From Quercus robur (Eukaryota > Streptophyta > Magnoliopsida > Fagales > Fagaceae): DNA of 64,000 bases. The notes beneath the pieces were generated by a model, which ran no database searches, was not told where the DNA came from, and saw only the letters and a list, made by a program, of their open reading frames with translations. This document shows, piece after piece, positions 59,341-64,000 of the stretch (the stretch's first letter is position 1; each line of letters starts with the position of its first letter). The stretch spans positions 7,624,474 to 7,688,473 of the forward strand of contig NC_065536.1 of assembly GCF_932294415.1 (NCBI RefSeq), in the 5' to 3' direction. The position numbers were made by a program, and so were the translations under genes.

Positions 59341-60709
59341 TTCAAATAAATTCTGTTAGTAAATACTGTAAATTGTGCACTGTTTCTATGGCTTCATTAG
59401 GAATTCAATCTGTCACCTCTTGTGGCACTAAGCTTGGTGGTTGAATAGACCTTGTCATATGATCTACAAGGCTGCTTTATTAAGTATGAATTTCTGTTTG
59501 AATATCTATTTCTTTACAGTTATTTCATTATTATTGAGAAGCACATATTGGTACATGGATTCCCCAAATCCCAGTTATTCATGGCTGGTTAAAATTTGAA
59601 TTTAAATTGTTGTGTTAAGACTCACTGAGTGTGTGTGTGTGTAAATTACTAGTAAAAAGAATTATATAGTTATTTTTGTAGAAGTGGAAGTTTAATGGAA
59701 GTAGATAGGAGCTTCTAAAAGAAGCCAAAAAGACTTTCATAAATTAAAAAATAAAATAACATAACCAAAAGGCTATGCAAGAATCAAAGAATGGCAAAAT
59801 AGAGATTTCTTGCTCGTCATGTCCCAATTATTGTTGGATTTAAGTGCAAAAGCCCACGTAAATATGATGGGCGTCTAAATGTATTAAACACCAATTAAGC
59901 CGTATTAATATTTTAGACTCCATAAAATAGGTTTGACTTATCTCCAGTACTTTAAAAAAAAAAAATTTATTTTTGTTTTAATAAAAAACTGTCATATCAC
60001 TCATTAACTAAATAAAATGTGAAGATTTAAATTCACTATCATTTGTTATTGTATATTTAAAATAAAAGAACATGTTCAATTAAAAAAAATACTTAAGCTA
60101 ACCCAAACCCCCCATGGAATTAGAAATTTGTGAAAATTCTGTGCTCACAAGGTGCATTGCACTCGTTTTGTATGTGACACAATCATTTGGGACAAGATTA
60201 AATAACCTAAATGAATTAGAATGCCACACTCATTAATCTTCCAAAATACTTCAAGTTCTTCATCTTATACCACACTACACCGTTCTCACATTGCAATATT
60301 TTTCGGAATGAATTTTAAGAAGAGGCAAAAATGGAGAGAAAGATCAATAGCTCAAGAAGGAGTTGTGTTTCAAGGATTTGGATCCAATAAGTATTGCACT
60401 GGGTGCAATACTACTAATTCATCTCACATTAATTTTTACCATCTTATTTTTAAACTTTAACTTTAATACTTTTTAATTTTTTTTTTAATTCATTCAATCT
60501 CAATTTGTGTTTCAACAATATGCACATCCACGCGCACCCAAAAAAAAAAAAAAAAAAAAAATTCAAATGTCACTCTCAAGATTGAAGTTGTCAACGCTGC
60601 AATGCCCAATAAAGAAGATGTTATGGATGTGAAAGGAATCATTTCTACTGGGTGTGTGTGGTAAAGTCTGACCTGTTGAAATCAATGTTGGATGTGATTG
60701 ATTCAAGTA
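59341..60709. other. Spacer between hydrolase and second module
   Basis: This holds the hydrolase 3' flank, a (GT)n run near 59631 and A-runs. A frame at 60566-60650 reads NVTLKIEVVNAAMPNKEDVM, which looks protein-like but is too short to identify. Confidence 0.45.
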
Positions 60710-61142
60710 TCATAATGTCAAATACAAGAATCAATTCCTTCATATAATTGTTACTAGTGGCTAGTCACAAGTGCAACAACCTTTCGGGCTCTTTTTTTTT
60801 TTTTAATTGAGACTGCATTAAATTCTCCTTTTTGTGTTTTTTCATTTCTATAATGTCTAAGCTAGAGATACGTTGCATTAGACCTAAGAAATAACAGGCA
60901 TTCTATTGCAGCTAATATTGGTTGTGTTAGGGCCTTAATTATGAAGCATGCGTTGCTTGTGCTATGAGCCTATGAAAAAAAAAAAACATGAAATAAGATA
61001 ATAATAAGATTTATTGAATTGTATTAATTATAAACCATTAGAATATGGGATACTTTTAGATGAGCACCAACTTGATTGGGCAACACGGATATAAATGAGC
61101 ACCAACTTGATTGTTGGAAATCTTATTCATGTCAACGTGGAA

Positions 61143-61664
61143 TCAAGGCTGAATGTGATAGATAATGGATTCCGCATTGTTTTGCATCTGGCTAAGTTTG
61201 GTAGTCCAGTCAGATATTGGAGACTTGGAGCGTTTACCCTCGAAACCTTTGTCACACAATTGTCTATTGACCGTGGCCTCTGTCAGCCGGGCTTTAGCAG
61301 CAGTAACGTTGCCCTGTGAGAAGGAAGTTTCCGCGGCCTGAATTTTCTCAATTACAACGATAAATTTGTTAGAGCAATTGACTAGGGCATGCCTCACGGG
61401 CCCTCGCCCTGATGATTCTTTCAGTCCTTCGATATTGGAATCTACAATGTTAGCTTCATACTCTGTATGTTTTAATGAAACTTGGGCTAAAGTCTTGAGC
61501 TCTTTAGCTGAATGGGCCTCAGAGTCCGGTACAAGAGTTTCTAGGCACAGAACCTTATAAATGGTGTAACCACAAGCTTCTTCAATCAAGGCGGTCTGGC
61601 AGAGAATTTGGGTTGGAAAGACAGTCAAAAGAAGCACAAAGACGAGGCTTGAAATGGGATTCAT
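61143..61664 (-). CDS. PMEI-like / invertase-inhibitor-like secreted protein, copy 2
   Basis: Single exon, 173 residues, starting at the ATG of MNPISSLVFVLLLTVFPTQI. An upstream in-frame ATG at 61724 falls in what is promoter/leader in copy 1 and is not preferred. Signal peptide about 1-22; PMEI fold with Cys in EEACGYTIYKVLC, LVNCSNKF and QLCDKGF. The signal peptide matches copy 1 at 21 of 23 residues. The mature part matches at only about 52 of 147. Residues that are conserved use almost the same codons. The gene looks intact, and target specificity may differ from copy 1. Confidence 0.9.
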   Translation of the reverse strand: MNPISSLVFVLLLTVFPTQILCQTALIEEACGYTIYKVLCLETLVPDSEAHSAKELKTLAQVSLKHTEYEANIVDSNIEGLKESSGRGPVRHALVNCSNKFIVVIEKIQAAETSFSQGNVTAAKARLTEATVNRQLCDKGFEGKRSKSPISDWTTKLSQMQNNAESIIYHIQP

Positions 61665-61785
61665 GTTTACACCATAACGTTTTCTTTTCAGATAAATGTT
61701 ATGTTTTTGAATAGGTGTGGTCAATCTAGCTATTGGGCTTCTTCTTTTTTGTGTTTTTGAGAAACTTGTAGGTATTGGACTATGG

Positions 61786-61793
61786 TTATATAG
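61786..61793 (-). promoter_or_regulatory. TATA box of PMEI-like copy 2
   Basis: CTCTATATAACC on the minus strand, at the same distance from the ATG and in the same context as in copy 1. Confidence 0.6.
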
Positions 61794-63154
61794 AGAAGAG
61801 TTGGGATGTGATCGGTTCTAAGTTCAACTACCTATTTTGAAAGTTGATCTATAAAAAGTAAATGAAATATTTTAGTGCAAGATTGAATTACATATGACCA
61901 CACAACCACGCTGTTCAACCAGTCCCTTTGACCTTACAGTGGTTATTACGAGGAGTTTATACTTGGAGTCATCCACTCCCAAGTTTCTAGCAAAACTTTT
62001 CCATCTTTCCTTTATTTTTAGTGGACATAAGTAATTATTATTTGATCGGGATTAAGTCTTGTTGTATAAGAATGTTCTTCTCTATTTCATTTAATCATCT
62101 AATAGAAGATTCGGTACTTGTTTGGATTCAATATTAACCTATAAATTATTGGTTCCATGGTCATGACCATTATTAATAATGAAGGGGCTTGATTTTACTT
62201 TCCTTCCTAAATAGAAATATGGGTGGGGGGGAAATTGATGGGTTCTACCCCTTAGAAATAGAGATAAGATAACCAGAATTGCACATATAAATTAAGAATA
62301 GGTTTAATAACAACTTTTTTTTTTTTTCATAATTTGTTAAAGTGATAAATAGTGAATGGTGGTAAATATTTAGTAAACTGTAACAGATATTGTAATATAA
62401 TAGCTATTAAAGGCATATTTAGTATATTAGTATACTAAATATGCCTTTAATGGTAGGCTTATGTAAAAATAATTGTCAACCAATTACAACTTCCCAAAAA
62501 CAAATTGCAAAAGTAAAAATTAAAGAGAGTAAAATTTTGTGTCAATAGTAGAGTTGACTAGAGGAACAACAAATTGCAAAAATAAAAATTAAAGAGTGTG
62601 AAATTTGTGTCAATAGCAGAGTTATTAAGAGGAACAAATCCCATGGTTGAAATTTCTAATTTTATGAATATCACCATAGTTTAAAACTGAAATGGGAAAA
62701 GTCACACATTGAGTCATCATTGTATTCTGGCCCATCCCATTAGCTATAAGCTATAGAAGGTTTTAATAATGTCTTCACAGAATTGGCATAGACTTAATTA
62801 TGCCTTCAAAGTTTTTTTTGGTGAATGAATGTACGCGAGTTTAAAGTTTAAAAAATGCTATCATGTATGATTACATGTAATCCTGATATGGACATACTTT
62901 CTTGGAGAAGTTCCTTGTTAAACCAGTCTCACATGTGCTCCAGCATTTATGTTATGTTATTGTGTTCTTCCCCGACAGTCCTTTGCCTTGAAAAGCGAAG
63001 CTAGCCCTTCCCAAAAGCAATAGCAAAGTTATTTAATTGGAGACTCAACTTATTTGTGCTTTGCATTGACTCTTGTACTTGTCATAACACCTCTCTTTAA
63101 ATCCACTAGCTACTAGCTAGCTACTTCCACCACCCCAAGAAGCTTAAGCAGTTA

Positions 63155-64000
63155 GAGCATTCTTATCGGGACTTGTAAAAAATTTAGTATTTATCCTTTT
63201 AAAACCTATTTTTATAAGATATAACACATCATTTTACAATACAACCTATATTAAAACTTCTATTTTTTTTTTTTTACCATTTCATTCAAATAATGTTTCT
63301 TTATTATTTTTAAATAATTTTTTATTTTCTTCTCTCTCCTTTGTCTCTTTCTTTCTCACAACACCGCCGGCACCACATTACCAACCACCCACCAAAAACC
63401 CACCACCCATACCACAACCACCACTAACAAAAAAAGAAAAAAAAAATTAGAGTAGAAAGAAACCTCCACATCCACGTCCACCCACAACCACCACATCCAC
63501 TCAAAACCACCAGCAAAAAAAAAAAAAAAACCCTTCACCATCGCCGCCACCAGCAAACCCACCACCACCTACCCACCACAAATCATACCCATCCAAAACC
63601 AAATCACAAACCCACCACCCAAAACCAAATCACAAACCTACCAAAATATTCCCAAATCGAAACCCCTGTACAAACCCACAACCTACAAATCGAAACCCCT
63701 GTACAAACCCACAACCTACAAATCGGAACCCAAGGTGTGAGAGAGAGATAATCATAGATCTGAACCAATGAGGGTGAGTGGGAAAACAAATCGGAGGCAG
63801 CGATCAAAGAGTAGAGAGATCGGCGATAAGCTACTGATGTTGCAGACCGAGTAGAGAGATCGAGTGACTAATAGTAGAGAGATTGGTGATGAGTAGAGAT
63901 CGGTGACGAGCACAACAGACCATGAACCACGGAGAGAGAAGAGAGAATAGAGATGAGAAGTGAGAGAGGAAAGAAAATGAGAAATGAGAGAGCCATTGGT
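63155..64000. mobile_element. MITE-related element, runs off the window end
   Basis: It starts GAGCATTCTTATCGGGAC after TTA (63152-63154), like the MITE at 44642-45027. Its first 200 bp (AACACATCATTTTACAATAC, AACTTCTATTTT, CATTTCATTCAAATAATG) match that MITE's opposite end. Beyond 63360 the interior is different: ACC/CCA-rich with a 40-bp direct duplication (CCTGTACAAACCCACAACCT) and GA-rich sequence. The far end is outside the window. Confidence 0.55.

Larger units (their letters stand above)
60710..63150. repeat. Segmental duplication, copy 2
   Basis: Aligned with 53460-57605 minus the hAT-like element. It includes the second PMEI-like gene, the conserved TATA region, the 69-bp tandem pair and the hydrolase promoter up to AAGAAGCTTAAGC. 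It is then interrupted by a TE end at 63155. Confidence 0.85.

Noticed and set aside
63356-63807. Trp/Val- and Leu-rich minus-strand frames near the window end
   Set aside because: They are translations of CCA-rich repetitive DNA inside a MITE-related element.
1-64000. tRNA, rRNA or organellar insertions
   Set aside because: I saw no intact tRNA cloverleaf core, rRNA-like block or plastid/mitochondrial gene on either strand by eye. Only SINE-type tRNA-like heads were seen.

Overview
This window looks like nuclear DNA of a woody eudicot. The evidence is spliced plant genes (pectin methylesterases, pectinesterase-inhibitor-like proteins, a plant-type soluble epoxide hydrolase), AT-rich intergenic DNA full of microsatellites and MITEs, and Tat-lineage Ty3/gypsy retrotransposons. 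A tRNA-derived SINE and several MITEs resemble repeats I associate with Fagaceae (oak, chestnut). That assignment is from memory and uncertain.

Layout. 1-4415: 3' part of a Tat-type Ty3/gypsy element, followed by a small gypsy integrase fragment. 4733-14570: a pectin methylesterase (PME) cluster with one decayed gene, one badly decayed and TE-riddled copy, and one apparently intact two-exon gene (12581-14570). 14945-27401: a nest. A long-TIR Mutator-like element was hit by an LTR element that is now a solo LTR (15992-16762), and by an almost complete Tat-lineage Ty3/gypsy element (16944-27197, 594-bp LTRs, ACTAT target duplication). 31215-34924: a six-exon Arg/Ser/His-rich gene that is invisible as a long ORF. 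35-53 kb: nearly gene-free, holding MITEs, long-TIR elements, CACTA remnants, a duplicated ribosomal-protein-like promoter, a probable 5.7-kb non-autonomous Helitron (45169-50900) with a hAT-like element inside it, and a 1.5-kb long-TIR element with a mini-CACTA inside it. 53.9-64 kb: a tandem duplication of a [PMEI-like gene / epoxide hydrolase] module. The second hydrolase copy would lie beyond the window end.

Biology. PMEs demethylesterify pectin in the wall. PMEI-fold proteins inhibit PMEs or invertases. Both families sit here within about 55 kb, but nothing in the sequence shows they work as a pair. The most interesting signal is the pair of PMEI-like paralogues. Flanking DNA, 5' regions and signal peptides are nearly identical, yet the mature proteins share only about 35% of residues. 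Codons for the residues they do share are almost all unchanged, which is a pattern expected of strong diversifying selection.
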